The translations under genes and the position numbers were made by a program. Positions 17,503 through 27,403 of a stretch of 64,000 nt of DNA are shown one piece after another (the first letter of the stretch is position 1; each line of letters starts with the position of its first letter). The DNA lies in contig NZ_CP158374.1 in assembly GCF_040267705.1 (NCBI RefSeq), positions 1,302,001 to 1,366,000 on the forward strand. The letters are read 5' to 3'. The stretch comes from Agromyces sp. G08B096 (GTDB lineage: Bacteria; Actinomycetota; Actinomycetes; Actinomycetales; Microbacteriaceae). Under the pieces are notes generated by a model. The model saw nothing but the letters and a program-made list of their open reading frames with translations. It searched no databases and had not been told where the DNA came from.

Positions 17503-19284
17503 GTGACTTCAGTTCCGCGCTCAGAACACGACGACGAGGCTCGCGAAGGCACCGGCCGGGGGGCGTCCGCAGGGGCGACGCCGCGCACCGGCCGGACCGC
17601 CCGCGGCGCCTCGGCCCGCAGTGCGTCGAGCGCTGCGACCGAGGCGGCCGAATCGACCGCGACGGCGCAGGAGACGGATGCCTCGGCCGCCGTGCCCGAG
17701 GCGGCGAAGCCGGCCGCGAAGCGCGCGCCGGCGAAGAAGTCCGCCGCGAAGACGGCCGCGGGAGCGGGGGCGACGACCGCCGCGGCGAAGAAGCCCGCCG
17801 CGACGCCGAAGCGGACGACCGCGGCGAAGCGCACGCCGACGGCATCGACCGGCGCCGCCGCTGCGGAGGCGACCTCCGAGCCGGCCGCCGGCTCCAAGCG
17901 CACGCCCGCCTCGCGCACCGCCTCGAAGTCCGCCGCGGCTGCGCGTGGCCAGGCGGCACGCACCACCAAGACCACCGCGGAGAAGGGCGCCGCTGCGACG
18001 AAGGCCGCGCGCTCACGCGCCGCGGAGTCCACCGCGCGCAAGCGCCAGCCGCGCATCGCGGCGTCGATCACCACGGAGACGACCGCCGCCGAACGGCCGC
18101 GGAAGACGGGGGAGGAGGCCGTGGTCGCCGCCGCGGTCGCCGCGGACGTGCCCGAGGTCGTGGAGCTCGACGAGACGGCGGCCACCGCCACGTCGGTGGA
18201 CCCGGCTCCGGTCGAGGCCGAGGCGCCCGCTGAAGCCGAGCCGGCCGTTGCGGCCGAGGCGTCTGCTGAAGCCGAGCCGGCCGTTGCGGCCCAGGCGCCC
18301 GCTGCGGCCGAGGTCGCCGTCCCCGCGGCAGCAGAGCCGGCGGACGAGGCATCCGTCATCGCGGAGCCGGCCGCCGACGCGTCCGTGGCCGAGGCGCCGG
18401 TCGCTGAGGCATCCGTCGCGGCGTCCGACAGTGCGGTGGCGGTGATCCCGGCGCCGGCCGCCAAGCCGGCGCAGCGGAAGAAGCGCACGCTGCGGGTCGC
18501 CCGCGAGGCGCCGCCCGCCGACGCACCGACGGTGCTGCAGGTCGAAGGGCTCGTGAAGCGCTTCGGTCCGAACGTCGCCGTCGACCAGATCTCGCTCGAC
18601 GTGCGGGCCGGTTCGTTCTACGGCGTCGTCGGACCGAACGGCGCCGGCAAGACGACGACGCTGTCGATGGTCACCGGGCTGCTGCGCCCCGACGAGGGCG
18701 TCGTCCGCATCCACGGCATCGATGCCTGGGCCGACCCGAAGGCGGCCAAGCGCGCGACGGGCGTGCTGCCCGACCGCCTCCGGTTGTTCGACCGGCTCAC
18801 GGGCGCCCAGCTGCTCGACTACTCCGGGACGCTCCGCGGACTCGACCACCGCACGGTGCGCGAGCGCTCGGTCGACCTCATCAACGCGTTCGGCCTCGAA
18901 GACGCGGTCGACCGCCTCGTGGCCGACTACTCCGCCGGCATGACGAAGAAGATCGCCCTCGCCTGCGCCATGATCCATTCGCCCCGGCTGCTCGTCCTCG
19001 ACGAGCCGTTCGAGTCGGTCGACCCGGTGTCGGCCGCGAACCTCACCGAGATCCTCGAGCGCTACGTCGCCGGCGGCGGCACCGTCGTGCTCTCGAGCCA
19101 CGGCATGGACCTCATCGAGCGGGTCTGCGACTCGGTCGCCATCGTGGTGGCAGGCCGAGTCCTCGCTCAGGGCACCCTCGACGAGGTGCGCCAGGGAGAG
19201 ACCCTCGAAGACCGGTTCGTCGAGCTCGCGGGCGGGCGCAAGGCAGCGGAGGGGATGGAATGGTTGCACAGTTTCTCCGACTGA
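17503..19284 (+). CDS. ABC exporter ATPase with long Ala/Lys/Pro-rich N-terminal tail
   Basis: A 593-residue protein. Residues 1-340 are low complexity. First comes an Ala/Lys/Pro/Thr-rich part like histone H1 tails (AAKKPAATPKRTTAAKR), then an acidic Ala/Glu/Val part with a repeated EAEPAVAA unit near residues 245-265. Residues 341-590 are a normal ABC ATPase with Walker A GPNGAGKTTT, signature YSAGM and Walker B LLVLDEPFE. GTG at 17503 follows TACCGT (17491-17496) by 6 nt. The permease gene overlaps by 25 nt. Cargo is unknown. The tail is unusual and could bind nucleic acid or wall/teichoic anions; that is speculation. Confidence 0.85.
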   Translation: MTSVPRSEHDDEAREGTGRGASAGATPRTGRTARGASARSASSAATEAAESTATAQETDASAAVPEAAKPAAKRAPAKKSAAKTAAGAGATTAAAKKPAATPKRTTAAKRTPTASTGAAAAEATSEPAAGSKRTPASRTASKSAAAARGQAARTTKTTAEKGAAATKAARSRAAESTARKRQPRIAASITTETTAAERPRKTGEEAVVAAAVAADVPEVVELDETAATATSVDPAPVEAEAPAEAEPAVAAEASAEAEPAVAAQAPAAAEVAVPAAAEPADEASVIAEPAADASVAEAPVAEASVAASDSAVAVIPAPAAKPAQRKKRTLRVAREAPPADAPTVLQVEGLVKRFGPNVAVDQISLDVRAGSFYGVVGPNGAGKTTTLSMVTGLLRPDEGVVRIHGIDAWADPKAAKRATGVLPDRLRLFDRLTGAQLLDYSGTLRGLDHRTVRERSVDLINAFGLEDAVDRLVADYSAGMTKKIALACAMIHSPRLLVLDEPFESVDPVSAANLTEILERYVAGGGTVVLSSHGMDLIERVCDSVAIVVAGRVLAQGTLDEVRQGETLEDRFVELAGGRKAAEGMEWLHSFSD

Positions 19285-20834
19285 AACTGCGGCTGCTCGC
19301 GAACATCTTCAAGCGCAGCCCGTGGCAGGTCGTCGGGATCGCGATCGGTCTCGTGTACGGGCTCGGCCTCGCCGGGCTGCTCTTCTTCGCCATGGTGGGC
19401 CTGCGCTTCGTCGACGACGTGACCGTCATCCGCGACGCCTTCATCGTGGGCGGTGCTGCGACCGTCATCGGGTTCATCATCTTCCCGCTGGTGTTCGGCG
19501 TCGACGACACCATGGATCCGCGGAAGTTCGCCCTCTTCGGCATCCCCGACCGCACCCTCGCGTTCGGGCTCGGCGTGGCCGCGCTGATCGGCGTGCCGGC
19601 GCTGGTGCTCGCCATCGTGCTCCTCGGCACGGTGATCACGTGGTCGCGCGGCGTCGGCGAGACGCTGCTGGCGATCATCTGCGCGGCCATCGCGTTCGCG
19701 ACGTGTCTGCTGATCGCCCGGGTCGCGACCGCGACGGGCTCGATGCTCCTCTCGAGCCGTCGAGCGAGGGAGTTCTCCGGGGTCCTCGGTCTCCTGCTCA
19801 TCGTGGCGCTCTCTCCGGCCATCGTGCTCCTCGTCACGCTCGACTGGGCCGAGTCGGGGCTGCTCGTGCTCGGCGCGATCGCCGACATCCTCGGCTGGAC
19901 GCCGTTCGGCGCCGCCTTCGCGGTGCCGGGCGACGCCGCCGCGGGCGCGTGGGGCGCCGCCCTGCTGAAGCTCCTCATCGCCGCAGCGACCCTCGGCCTC
20001 ATCTGGCTCGCCTGGCAGAAGCTGGTCGCGGTCATGCTCGTGACGCCGAGCCACGAGGGCTCGGTGAAGAGCTACCGGGGCCTCGGCTGGTTCGACCGGC
20101 TGCCGCACACGGCGACCGGCGCGATCGCGGCCCGCAGCTTCACGTACTGGTTCCGCGACGCGCGCTACTGGGTGTCGTTCATCATGATCCCCGTCGTGCC
20201 CGTGCTCGTCATGGTGCCACTCGCGATCGCCGGCGTGCCCGGCGACTATCTGCCGCTCATCCCCGTCCCGCTCATGTCGCTCTTCCTCGGCTGGGGTCTG
20301 CACAACGACACCGCGTACGACTCGACCGCGGTGTGGCTGCACATCGCGTCCGGCGTGCGCGGCGCGGCCGACCGCTTCGGCCGGATCATCCCGGTCCTCG
20401 TCGCGGGCATCGTGGTCATCGGGCTCGGCAGCGCGATCACGGCGCTCGTGCTCGATGACTGGCGGATGGTGCCGAGCGTCATCGGTGTCAGCACGGCGCT
20501 GCTGCTCGCCGGTCTCGGGGTCGGCGCGGTGAGCAGCGCACGGTTCCCGTACCCGGCCGTGAAGCCCGGCGACAGCCCGTTCCAGCAGCCGCAGTCGACC
20601 GGAGCGATCACCGCGCTCGTGCAGTCCATCACGATGTTCGGCTCGCTTCTCATCGCCCTGCCGGCGCTGGCGTTCGGGGCCCTCGGCATCCTCGTCGACC
20701 CCGAGTGGCACCTGCTCTCGCTCGCGTCCGGTGTGGTGCTCGGCGTGCTGACGCTCATCTGGGGCGTGTTCTTCGGCGGCCGCGTCTTCGAGCGCCGCGG
20801 GCCGGAGATCCTGCAGGCCGCGCTCCGCGCGTAG
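19260..20834 (+). CDS. ABC-2 type transporter permease
   Basis: A 524-residue integral membrane protein with about twelve hydrophobic segments, the permease partner of the overlapping ATPase. The ATG at 19260 is preceded by GGAGGGGATGG, a strong ribosome-binding site inside the ATPase gene. The long two-half arrangement, with a cytoplasmic stretch near residues 255-285 (SHEGSVKSYRGLGWFDR), resembles actinobacterial ABC-2 exporters of unknown cargo. No substrate gene is adjacent. Confidence 0.8.
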   Translation: MVAQFLRLKLRLLANIFKRSPWQVVGIAIGLVYGLGLAGLLFFAMVGLRFVDDVTVIRDAFIVGGAATVIGFIIFPLVFGVDDTMDPRKFALFGIPDRTLAFGLGVAALIGVPALVLAIVLLGTVITWSRGVGETLLAIICAAIAFATCLLIARVATATGSMLLSSRRAREFSGVLGLLLIVALSPAIVLLVTLDWAESGLLVLGAIADILGWTPFGAAFAVPGDAAAGAWGAALLKLLIAAATLGLIWLAWQKLVAVMLVTPSHEGSVKSYRGLGWFDRLPHTATGAIAARSFTYWFRDARYWVSFIMIPVVPVLVMVPLAIAGVPGDYLPLIPVPLMSLFLGWGLHNDTAYDSTAVWLHIASGVRGAADRFGRIIPVLVAGIVVIGLGSAITALVLDDWRMVPSVIGVSTALLLAGLGVGAVSSARFPYPAVKPGDSPFQQPQSTGAITALVQSITMFGSLLIALPALAFGALGILVDPEWHLLSLASGVVLGVLTLIWGVFFGGRVFERRGPEILQAALRA

Positions 20835-20852
20835 CCGCGTAGAATCGAGCGC

Positions 20853-21155
20853 ATGTCCGAGACCGTGCTGCCCGAGACCCCGCGCGCGAGCATCGCCGAT
20901 CCCGACCAGCCCGGCGGCGGCACGAGCGTGCTCGACCGCGAGCTCGAGAAGCTCCTCGAAGAGGAGCACATCGAGCCCGGCGACCACGAGCGCTTCTCCC
21001 ACTACGTGAAGAAGGAGAAGATCCTCGAGTCCGCCATCACCGGCAAGCCGGTGAAGGCGCTGTGCGGCAAGAAGTGGACCCCGGGGCGCGACCCCGAGAA
21101 GTTCCCGGTGTGCCCCACCTGCAAGGAGATCTACGAGCGGATGAAGCAGGGCTGA
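20853..21155 (+). CDS. DUF3039 family protein
   Basis: A 100-residue soluble protein. The second half, FSHYVKKEKILESAITGKPV then CGKKW and CPTCKEIYE, matches the DUF3039 family found throughout actinobacteria. Three cysteines (one in CGK, two in CPTC) suggest metal binding. The ATG at 20853 follows TAGAAT (20840-20845) by 7 nt, so its mRNA is probably leaderless. The function is unknown. It converges on pncB. Confidence 0.85.
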   Translation: MSETVLPETPRASIADPDQPGGGTSVLDRELEKLLEEEHIEPGDHERFSHYVKKEKILESAITGKPVKALCGKKWTPGRDPEKFPVCPTCKEIYERMKQG

Positions 21156-21173
21156 GCCCGCTTCGCGCTCAGC
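21151..21173. terminator. Short hairpin between DUF3039 gene and pncB
   Basis: GCTGAGC (21151-21157) pairs with GCTCAGC (21167-21173) across a 9-nt loop, overlapping the DUF3039 stop codon and ending one base before the pncB stop. It is a weak candidate for a shared terminator. Confidence 0.4.
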
Positions 21174-22493
21174 TCACCGGTAGACCGTCGGGATCGCCGG
21201 TTCGCCGCGGCCGAGCCGGAACGCCTCGATCGGCAGCTCCTGCATGACCTCGGCGCGGTGCGCACGAGCGGCCTCCGTGCCGGCGATACCGGTGTACGAG
21301 GCATCCGCCACGCCGCCCGACATCAGCTGCACCATCAAGGGGCGGAGGCGCTCGTCGGGCGCGAACTCGTCCTCCCCGTCGGGACCGTCGCCGATGAAGA
21401 CCAGCTCCTCGCGCGCCGTGCGCGTGGAGTCGAGGCGGCGGGCCGCGTTCTTCCGGCCGCCGACCGACGTCTTCGAGGCGGAGGCCTTGGCGACCGCGAC
21501 CCACTCGCCGTCGTCGTCGCGACGCGCGACGAGCTTGAACACCATGCCCGCGGCCGGGAAGCCCGAACCGGTGACGACCGCCGTGCCGACGCCGTACGAG
21601 TCGACCGGGGCGCCCGAGAGGGCCGCGATCGTGAACTCGTCGAGATCGCTCGTCACGGTGATCTTCGTGTCCACGGCGCCGAGCGCGTCGAGCTGCTCGC
21701 GGACGGACGCGACGACCGTGGGCAGGTCGCCCGAGTCGATGCGGACGGCCCCGAGCTCCCGGCCGGCGACCCGGACCGCCGTCTCGACGCCCTGCTCGAT
21801 GTCGTAGGTGTCGACGAGGAGCGTCGTCTTCGGCCCGAAGGCCTCGACCTGGGCGCGGAACGCGGCCTCCTCGCTGTCGTGCAGGAGGGTGAACGCGTGC
21901 GCGGCGGTGCCCATCGTCGGGATGCCCCAGGTGCGGCCCGCCTCGAGGTTGCTCGTCGCGTCGAAGCCCGCGATGTAGGCGGCGCGCGCCGCGGCGACGG
22001 CGGAGCGTTCGTTCGTGCGGCGCGAGCCCATCTCCGCGAGCGGTCGGCCGAGCGCCACCGAGACCATGCGGGCGGCCGCGCTCGCGACCGACGAGTCGTA
22101 GTTCAGGGTCGAGAGCACCAGCGTCTCGAGCATGACCGCCTCGGCGAAGCTCGCCTGGATGGTGATGAGCGGCGAGCCGGGGAAGTACGCCTCGCCCTCG
22201 CGGTAGCCCCAGATGTCGCCGCGGAACCGGTAGTCGGCGAGCCAGTCGAGGGTCGCGGGCCGCACGACCTCGTGCTCGCGGAGCCACTCGAGCTCGGCGT
22301 CCTCGAACCGGAACCGTTCGATGAGCTCGAGCAGGCGTCCCGTGCCGGCGACCACGCCGTACCGGCGCCCGTCGGGCAGACGCCGCGCGAACGCCTCGAA
22401 GAGGCTCTCCCGGTGGGCGGTGCCGTCCTGCAGGGCGGCGTCGACCATGGTGAGTTCGTAGCGGTCGGTGAAGAGGGCAGCTGAGCCGGTCAC
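21174..22493 (-). CDS. pncB: Nicotinate phosphoribosyltransferase
   Basis: A 439-residue enzyme of the NAD salvage pathway that joins nicotinate and PRPP, with ATP hydrolysis, to give nicotinate mononucleotide. Family features are [11 protein letters not shown] at the N-terminus, the strand [20 protein letters not shown] near residues 90-110, and the phosphate-binding stretch VRIDSGDLP near residue 245. The GTG at 22493 follows TAGGCT (22501-22506, minus strand) by 7 nt. It is divergent from murI. Length and motifs are complete. Confidence 0.92.
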   Translation of the reverse strand: MTGSAALFTDRYELTMVDAALQDGTAHRESLFEAFARRLPDGRRYGVVAGTGRLLELIERFRFEDAELEWLREHEVVRPATLDWLADYRFRGDIWGYREGEAYFPGSPLITIQASFAEAVMLETLVLSTLNYDSSVASAAARMVSVALGRPLAEMGSRRTNERSAVAAARAAYIAGFDATSNLEAGRTWGIPTMGTAAHAFTLLHDSEEAAFRAQVEAFGPKTTLLVDTYDIEQGVETAVRVAGRELGAVRIDSGDLPTVVASVREQLDALGAVDTKITVTSDLDEFTIAALSGAPVDSYGVGTAVVTGSGFPAAGMVFKLVARRDDDGEWVAVAKASASKTSVGGRKNAARRLDSTRTAREELVFIGDGPDGEDEFAPDERLRPLMVQLMSGGVADASYTGIAGTEAARAHRAEVMQELPIEAFRLGRGEPAIPTVYR

Positions 22494-22578
22494 GGGATGA
22501 AGCCTAGCCAGGTCGGGCGGGGAGGTCCGCATCCGCGCGGCCCGGGGGCGAGGCATCCGCCGTCTAAGCTTGACGATC

Positions 22579-23409
22579 GTGACGGACGCACCGATCGGCA
22601 TCTTCGACTCCGGCGTCGGCGGGCTCACCGTCGCGCGCGCGGTCATGGATCAGCTGCCGAACGAGTCCATCCTGTACGTCGGCGACCTCGAGCATTCGCC
22701 CTACGGCCCGAAGAAGATCGCGGATGTCCGGCGCTACGCGCTCGCCGTGCTCGACGACCTCGTCGCCCAGGGCGTGAAGATGCTCGTCATCGCGTGCAAC
22801 ACCGCCTCGGCGGCCATGCTCCGCGACGCCCGCGAGCGCTACGACGTGCCCGTCGTCGAGGTGATCCAGCCGGCCGTGCGGCGAGCCGTGGCGGCCACGA
22901 AGTCGGGTCGGGTCGGCGTGATCGGCACCCAGGGCACCATCCAGTCGCGCGCCTACGACGACGCGTTCGCCGCGGCCCCGCACCTCGAACTGTGGTCGCA
23001 GGCGTGCCCGCGGTTCGTGGAGTTCGTCGAGGACGGCGTCACGACCGGCGACGAGGTGCTCTCGGTCACCGAGGAGTACCTCGCCCCGCTGCAGCGCGCC
23101 GGCATCGACACCCTCGTGCTCGGCTGCACGCACTACCCGTTCCTCAAGGGCGCGATCTCCTACGTCATGGGGGAGGACGTCACGCTCGTCTCCAGCGACG
23201 TCGAGACCGCCAACGACGTCTACCGCGTGCTCGTGGGGCGCGGCCTGGAGCGCCGGGCCGCGACGCCGCCGACGCACCGCTACGAGGCGACGGGGGAGTC
23301 CACGAGCGCCTTCCTCGACCTCGCCAACCGTCTCATCGGCCCGCAGGTGCCGAGTGTCGAGCTCGTGCAGACGGGCGCCATCCACCTTCCGAAGGGACTT
23401 CTCTCGTGA
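22579..23409 (+). CDS. murI: Glutamate racemase
   Basis: A 276-residue cofactor-independent racemase that makes D-glutamate for peptidoglycan. The two catalytic cysteines are in ACNTAS (near residue 73) and GCTHYPF (near 184), and [13 protein letters not shown] at the N-terminus carries the conserved Asp-Ser. I chose the GTG at 22579, 8 nt after TAAGCT (22565-22570); a TTG at 22570 is the alternative. Its stop overlaps the rph start (GTGA), so it leads the murI-rph-rdgB operon that is conserved in actinobacteria. Confidence 0.95.
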   Translation: MTDAPIGIFDSGVGGLTVARAVMDQLPNESILYVGDLEHSPYGPKKIADVRRYALAVLDDLVAQGVKMLVIACNTASAAMLRDARERYDVPVVEVIQPAVRRAVAATKSGRVGVIGTQGTIQSRAYDDAFAAAPHLELWSQACPRFVEFVEDGVTTGDEVLSVTEEYLAPLQRAGIDTLVLGCTHYPFLKGAISYVMGEDVTLVSSDVETANDVYRVLVGRGLERRAATPPTHRYEATGESTSAFLDLANRLIGPQVPSVELVQTGAIHLPKGLLS

Positions 23410-24173
23410 CCGAATCCGCAGCCGACCTCGTCCGCGCCGACGGGCGCACGCCCGACCAGCTGCGCGAGGTGACCATCGAGCGCGGCTGGTCGGCGCACGC
23501 CGAGGGCAGCGCCCTCATCTCGTTCGGTCGCACCAAGGTGCTCTGCACGGCCAGCTTCACGAACGGCGTGCCGCGCTGGATGAACGGCACCGGCAAGGGA
23601 TGGGTCACCGCCGAGTACGCGATGCTGCCCCGGTCGACCAACACGCGCAACGACCGCGAGTCGGTGAAGGGCCGCATCGGCGGCCGCACGCACGAGATCA
23701 GCCGGCTCATCGGCCGCAGCCTCCGCGCCGTCGTCGACACGAAGGCGCTCGGCGAGAACACCATCCAGATCGACTGCGACGTGCTGCAGGCCGACGGCGG
23801 CACTCGCACCGCGGCCATCACGGGCGCCTACGTCGCGCTCGCCGACGCCATCGAGTGGGCCCGCGGCAAGAAGTTCATCGGCCAGCGGGCGACGCCGCTC
23901 ATCGACACCGTCTCCGCGGTCTCGGTCGGCATCATCGACGGCACCCCGATGCTCGACCTCGCGTACGTCGAGGACGTGCGCGCCGAGACCGACATGAACG
24001 TCGTCGCCACGGGCCGGGGCCTGTTCGTCGAGGTGCAGGGCACGGCTGAGGGCGCGCCCTTCGACCGGCGCGAGCTCGACGCCCTGCTCGACCTCGCGCT
24101 CGGCGGCACCGCCGAGCTCGCCCGCATCCAGACCGCGGTGCTCGCCGCGCACGACGAGGCGGCCGGCGCGTGA
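23406..24173 (+). CDS. rph: Ribonuclease PH
   Basis: A 255-residue phosphorolytic 3'-5' exoribonuclease that trims tRNA 3' ends and works as a hexameric ring. Diagnostic stretches are [11 protein letters not shown] at the start, [12 protein letters not shown], the [13 protein letters not shown] phosphate/RNA-binding loop and [16 protein letters not shown]. The last one holds catalytic acidic residues. Translation starts at a GTG within the murI stop (GTGA), and the stop in turn overlaps rdgB. Confidence 0.95.
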   Translation: MTESAADLVRADGRTPDQLREVTIERGWSAHAEGSALISFGRTKVLCTASFTNGVPRWMNGTGKGWVTAEYAMLPRSTNTRNDRESVKGRIGGRTHEISRLIGRSLRAVVDTKALGENTIQIDCDVLQADGGTRTAAITGAYVALADAIEWARGKKFIGQRATPLIDTVSAVSVGIIDGTPMLDLAYVEDVRAETDMNVVATGRGLFVEVQGTAEGAPFDRRELDALLDLALGGTAELARIQTAVLAAHDEAAGA

Positions 24174-24802
24174 GCGAGGCATCCTCGACGCTGGAGGTCG
24201 TGCTCGCGACGCACAACCAGCACAAGGTGGCCGAGTTCCAGCGGATCCTCGGCGAACGGATGCCCGGACTCACCGTGCTCGCGTACGACGGCCCGTCGCC
24301 GGTGGAGGACGGCACGAGCTTCGCCGAGAACGCGCTGATCAAGGCGCGGGCCGCCGCCGCGCACACCGGGCGGATCGCGCTCGCCGACGACTCGGGCATC
24401 TGCGTCGACGTGATGGGCGGCGCGCCGGGTATCTTCTCCGCGCGCTGGGCCGGCAGCCGGGCCGGCGACGAGAACAACCTGCGGCTCCTGCTCGACCAGC
24501 TGGCCGATGTGAAGCGCCCCGACCGCGGCGCATCCTTCCGCTGCACCATCGCGCTCGTCGTGCCCGACGCGCTGGTGCCGGGCGGCGAGGAGGTCGTCGC
24601 CGAGGGGCGCTGGCCCGGTGCCCTCGCCTACGAGCCTCGCGGCTCGCACGGCTTCGGCTACGACCCGATCTTCGAGCCCGAGGGGCGTGAGGTCACGGCG
24701 GCGGAGCTCGCTCCCGAGGTCAAGAACGCCGAGAGCCACCGGGCGCGGGCGTTCGCCGCGCTCGTGCCCGAACTGGAGCGCGTCGCAGCCGGGCTCCGCT
24801 GA
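24170..24802 (+). CDS. rdgB: dITP/XTP pyrophosphatase (RdgB/HAM1)
   Basis: A 210-residue house-cleaning enzyme that hydrolyses non-canonical purine triphosphates (dITP, XTP) to monophosphates. Visible motifs are [13 protein letters not shown] at the N-terminus, the [14 protein letters not shown] helix, [11 protein letters not shown] with the metal-binding acids, and [11 protein letters not shown]. It is the third gene of the murI-rph-rdgB run and starts at a GTG overlapping the rph stop. Confidence 0.95.
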   Translation: MSEASSTLEVVLATHNQHKVAEFQRILGERMPGLTVLAYDGPSPVEDGTSFAENALIKARAAAAHTGRIALADDSGICVDVMGGAPGIFSARWAGSRAGDENNLRLLLDQLADVKRPDRGASFRCTIALVVPDALVPGGEEVVAEGRWPGALAYEPRGSHGFGYDPIFEPEGREVTAAELAPEVKNAESHRARAFAALVPELERVAAGLR

Positions 24803-24860
24803 GAACGCGACTCATTCCTATCTCGGCCTGATCGGGCGTTTCCGGCCTACGCTGGACGTG

Positions 24861-25787
24861 ATGAGCCACGATCACGCGCACGACCACGCCGGCACCGCCA
24901 CCCGCACCAGGCTGCTGACGGCGATCGGCATCATCGGCGCGTTCCTCGTGGTCCAGGTCGTCGGCGGCCTGCTGAGCGGATCGCTCGCACTGCTCGCCGA
25001 CGCCGGGCATATGGCGAGCGATCTGCTCGGCCTCATCGTCGCGCTCGTCGCGGCGCTCGTGGCGGCGCGTCCGGCGACCGACCGCCAGACGTACGGCTTC
25101 CGCCGGTTCGAGGTGTTCGGCGCACTCGTGAACGGCGTCATCCTCACGGTCGTCGCGGTCTCGGTCGCATGGGGCGCGATCGGCCGGCTCGTCGCGGGCG
25201 GCGAGGGCGAGGCGCACGAGGTGCAGGGCCTGCCCATGCTCGTCGTCGCCGTCGTGGGCCTGCTCGCCAACATCGCGGCGATGCTCGTGCTGCGGGCCGG
25301 CGCATCCACCTCGATCAACCTCAGGGGCGCCTACCTCGAGGTGCTCGGCGACACCGTCGGCTCGGCGCTCGTCATCGCGGCGGCGATCGTCATCCTCACC
25401 ACCGGGTGGGATGCCGCCGACCCGATCGCCTCCCTCGCGATCGCGGCCCTCATCCTGCCGCGCGCGATCGTGCTGCTGCGCGACGTGATGCACGTCCTCA
25501 GCGAGTCGGCACCCGCTGACACCGATGTCGCCGAGATCCGCGAGCACCTGCTCGGCGCACCGGGGGTGGTCGCCGTGCACGACGTGCACGTCTGGCAGAT
25601 CACGTCGGGTCAGCCGGTGTTCACGGCGCACGTCGAGGTCGATCCCGAGGTCTTCGCCTCAGGCCGTGCAGGCGCGCTCCTCGACGAGCTCGGCGGCTGC
25701 CTGTCGGCGCACTTCGACGTCGAGCATTCGACGATCCAGCTGGAGCCCGCCGGACGTGCGGATCAGGAGCACGCCTCCCACCGGTGA
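24861..25787 (+). CDS. Cation diffusion facilitator (Zn/Co/Cd exporter)
   Basis: A 308-residue CDF exporter. The N-terminus is His-rich (MSHDHAHDHAG). Six membrane helices follow, with the metal-site motif LLADAGHMASD in helix 2 and the matching EVLGDTVGS in helix 5. The C-terminal cytoplasmic part (from about 215) holds DVHVWQI and DVEHSTIQLE of the dimeric regulatory domain. These are standard for ZitB/CzcD-type zinc exporters. The ATG at 24861 lies 7 nt after TACGCT (24848-24853). Confidence 0.9.
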   Translation: MSHDHAHDHAGTATRTRLLTAIGIIGAFLVVQVVGGLLSGSLALLADAGHMASDLLGLIVALVAALVAARPATDRQTYGFRRFEVFGALVNGVILTVVAVSVAWGAIGRLVAGGEGEAHEVQGLPMLVVAVVGLLANIAAMLVLRAGASTSINLRGAYLEVLGDTVGSALVIAAAIVILTTGWDAADPIASLAIAALILPRAIVLLRDVMHVLSESAPADTDVAEIREHLLGAPGVVAVHDVHVWQITSGQPVFTAHVEVDPEVFASGRAGALLDELGGCLSAHFDVEHSTIQLEPAGRADQEHASHR

Positions 25788-25818
25788 GTTCGCGGCGTGC
25801 CGGGCCGCGGGCGTGAGG

Positions 25819-26583
25819 CTACTTCTCGTCGTGCTGGGGGCCGCGCTCGAACACGTCGGGGTCGAGCACGAGCTGCTCGGCCTCCGCCTCGTCGGTGACG
25901 ACGTCCTCGCCGGCGCGTGCGGCCTTCTTCGCCTTCGACCGCTCGCGCAGGTAGTGCCAGAGCGTGACGATGGCCGTGCCGCCGACCGCGGCGAGCAGGA
26001 TGAGGTCGATGTACTCCTTGACGAGGTCGCCGACGACCGGGATGAACCCGATCGCGTAGCCGAACATCGTCAGGCCGAAGCCCCAGAGGATCGCGCCGAT
26101 GAGGTTGTAGAGGGTGTACTTGCCCTTGTTCATGTGGCCGACGCCGGCGGCGACGGGCGCGAAGGTGCGCACGATCGGCACGAAGCGGGCGAGGATGATG
26201 GTGAGCCCGCCGAAGCGCTCGAAGAAGGCGTTGGTGCGTTCGACGTTCTTCACCGAGAAGAGGCCGGACTCCTTGCGTTCGAAGACCGCAGGGCCCGCCT
26301 TGTGCCCGATGTAGTACCCCACCTCGCCGCCGACGAACGCCGCCAGACCGATGAGCAGCGACACCCACCACACCGAGATGCCGAATACGCCGTTCGGGCC
26401 GCCCGCGCCGGCGTGCGAGAGCAGGCCGGAGATGACGAGCAGGGTGTCGCCCGGCAGGAGGAACCCGACGAGGAGGCCGGTCTCGGCGAAGACGATGAAG
26501 CAGACGACGAGCAGAGCCCACGGGCCCGCGCCCGCGATGATCGTCTCGGGGTCGAGCCACGGGATGAGCGCGGTGTGGATCAC
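25819..26583 (-). CDS. DedA family membrane protein
   Basis: A 254-residue DedA/VTT-domain protein. It shows the paired family motifs FAETGLLVGFLLPGD (residues about 32-46) and RFVPIVRTFAPVAAGVGHM (about 135-153), which form the re-entrant loops of these proposed lipid or small-molecule transporters. A charged Lys/Glu-rich tail follows residue 205. The GTG at 26583 has AGGAG 9 nt upstream. TAGACT (26650-26655, minus strand) is a likely -10, leaving a roughly 60-nt leader. Confidence 0.88.
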   Translation of the reverse strand: MIHTALIPWLDPETIIAGAGPWALLVVCFIVFAETGLLVGFLLPGDTLLVISGLLSHAGAGGPNGVFGISVWWVSLLIGLAAFVGGEVGYYIGHKAGPAVFERKESGLFSVKNVERTNAFFERFGGLTIILARFVPIVRTFAPVAAGVGHMNKGKYTLYNLIGAILWGFGLTMFGYAIGFIPVVGDLVKEYIDLILLAAVGGTAIVTLWHYLRERSKAKKAARAGEDVVTDEAEAEQLVLDPDVFERGPQHDEK

Positions 26584-26704
26584 GTCGGGATGCTCCTGTC
26601 GTCGGCGGACGCGGGAGCGCCTCGCGTCACGTGCGGCGGGGTTTCGTGCAGTCTACCGAGCGGATGCGTCGGCGGGATGGGGGGTCGCCCTGAATCATCC
26701 GAGC

Positions 26705-26726
26705 GGATGACCCGCGCGGGGCATCC
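26705..26726 (-). terminator. Candidate terminator of the heme oxygenase gene
   Basis: GGATGACCC and GGGGCATCC flank a CGCG centre as a 9-bp stem with one mismatch, 7 nt past the heme oxygenase stop. It has no U-tract. It again contains the GGATG/CATCC word. Confidence 0.4.
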
Positions 26727-26732
26727 CGGCCG

Positions 26733-27386
26733 TCACGCGGCGAGCGCCTCGAAGATGGCGCCGTTCAGTCGGAACGAGGCCCGCGCTTCCTCGATCAGCA
26801 CGTCGACCTGGTCGGGCCGCAGTGCGAGGGCGTTCATCGCCTCGCGGTAGCGCCGCTTGTAGCGCACGACGCCCTCATCGCCGAGGTCGAAGTCGTAGAA
26901 GCGCAGCTGGTCGGCGGTGGCGCCGTAGTGGCGGGCCACGAGTCTCGCGATGGCCTGCCCGCCCGAGAGGTCGCCGAGGTACCGGGTGTAGTGGTGGGCG
27001 AGATACCGGACGTCGTCGTCGGAGATCGCCCGCAGGTGCGCCGCGTACGCGGCGGTGGCGACGAGCGGCGGATGCGTCTCGCGCCAGTCGGCGGCGCCGA
27101 GGGCCGCGAGGTCGGACTCGATGGCCGCGAGGCGGGCGAGCGCAGGGTCGAAGACGGCGGCGTCACCGGGCCGTGCGCCGCGCTCCTCGAGCGCTTCGTA
27201 CACCCAGCCGAACTGCGCGAGGTACCGCGTGTAGTCGCCGAGCGACAGCTCGCCGCCCATGAGCCGGGTGATGAAGCCGCGGGACTCGGCGTTGCGGTGG
27301 TCGTCGGCGGTCGCCGCACGCACGAGCGCGGCGACGTCCAGCGGTTCGGCGGGAGCGTTCGTCTCGGCGGGGGGAGCGATGGTCAT
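26733..27386 (-). CDS. Biliverdin-producing heme oxygenase
   Basis: A 217-residue HmuO-type enzyme that opens heme to biliverdin, CO and iron, used here to release iron from heme. The proximal heme ligand is His30 in ADDHRNAE, and the distal helix motif is GDLSGGQAIA at 138-147. The ATG at 27386 is chosen because it heads the conserved region. A DtxR/IdeR-type iron box lies 18 nt upstream and covers a TAACCT -10-like hexamer. The gene is therefore very probably repressed by iron-loaded regulator and induced in iron starvation. No heme uptake genes are adjacent. Confidence 0.93.
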   Translation of the reverse strand: MTIAPPAETNAPAEPLDVAALVRAATADDHRNAESRGFITRLMGGELSLGDYTRYLAQFGWVYEALEERGARPGDAAVFDPALARLAAIESDLAALGAADWRETHPPLVATAAYAAHLRAISDDDVRYLAHHYTRYLGDLSGGQAIARLVARHYGATADQLRFYDFDLGDEGVVRYKRRYREAMNALALRPDQVDVLIEEARASFRLNGAIFEALAA

Positions 27387-27403
27387 TCGGGTGCCCTTCG
27401 AGG

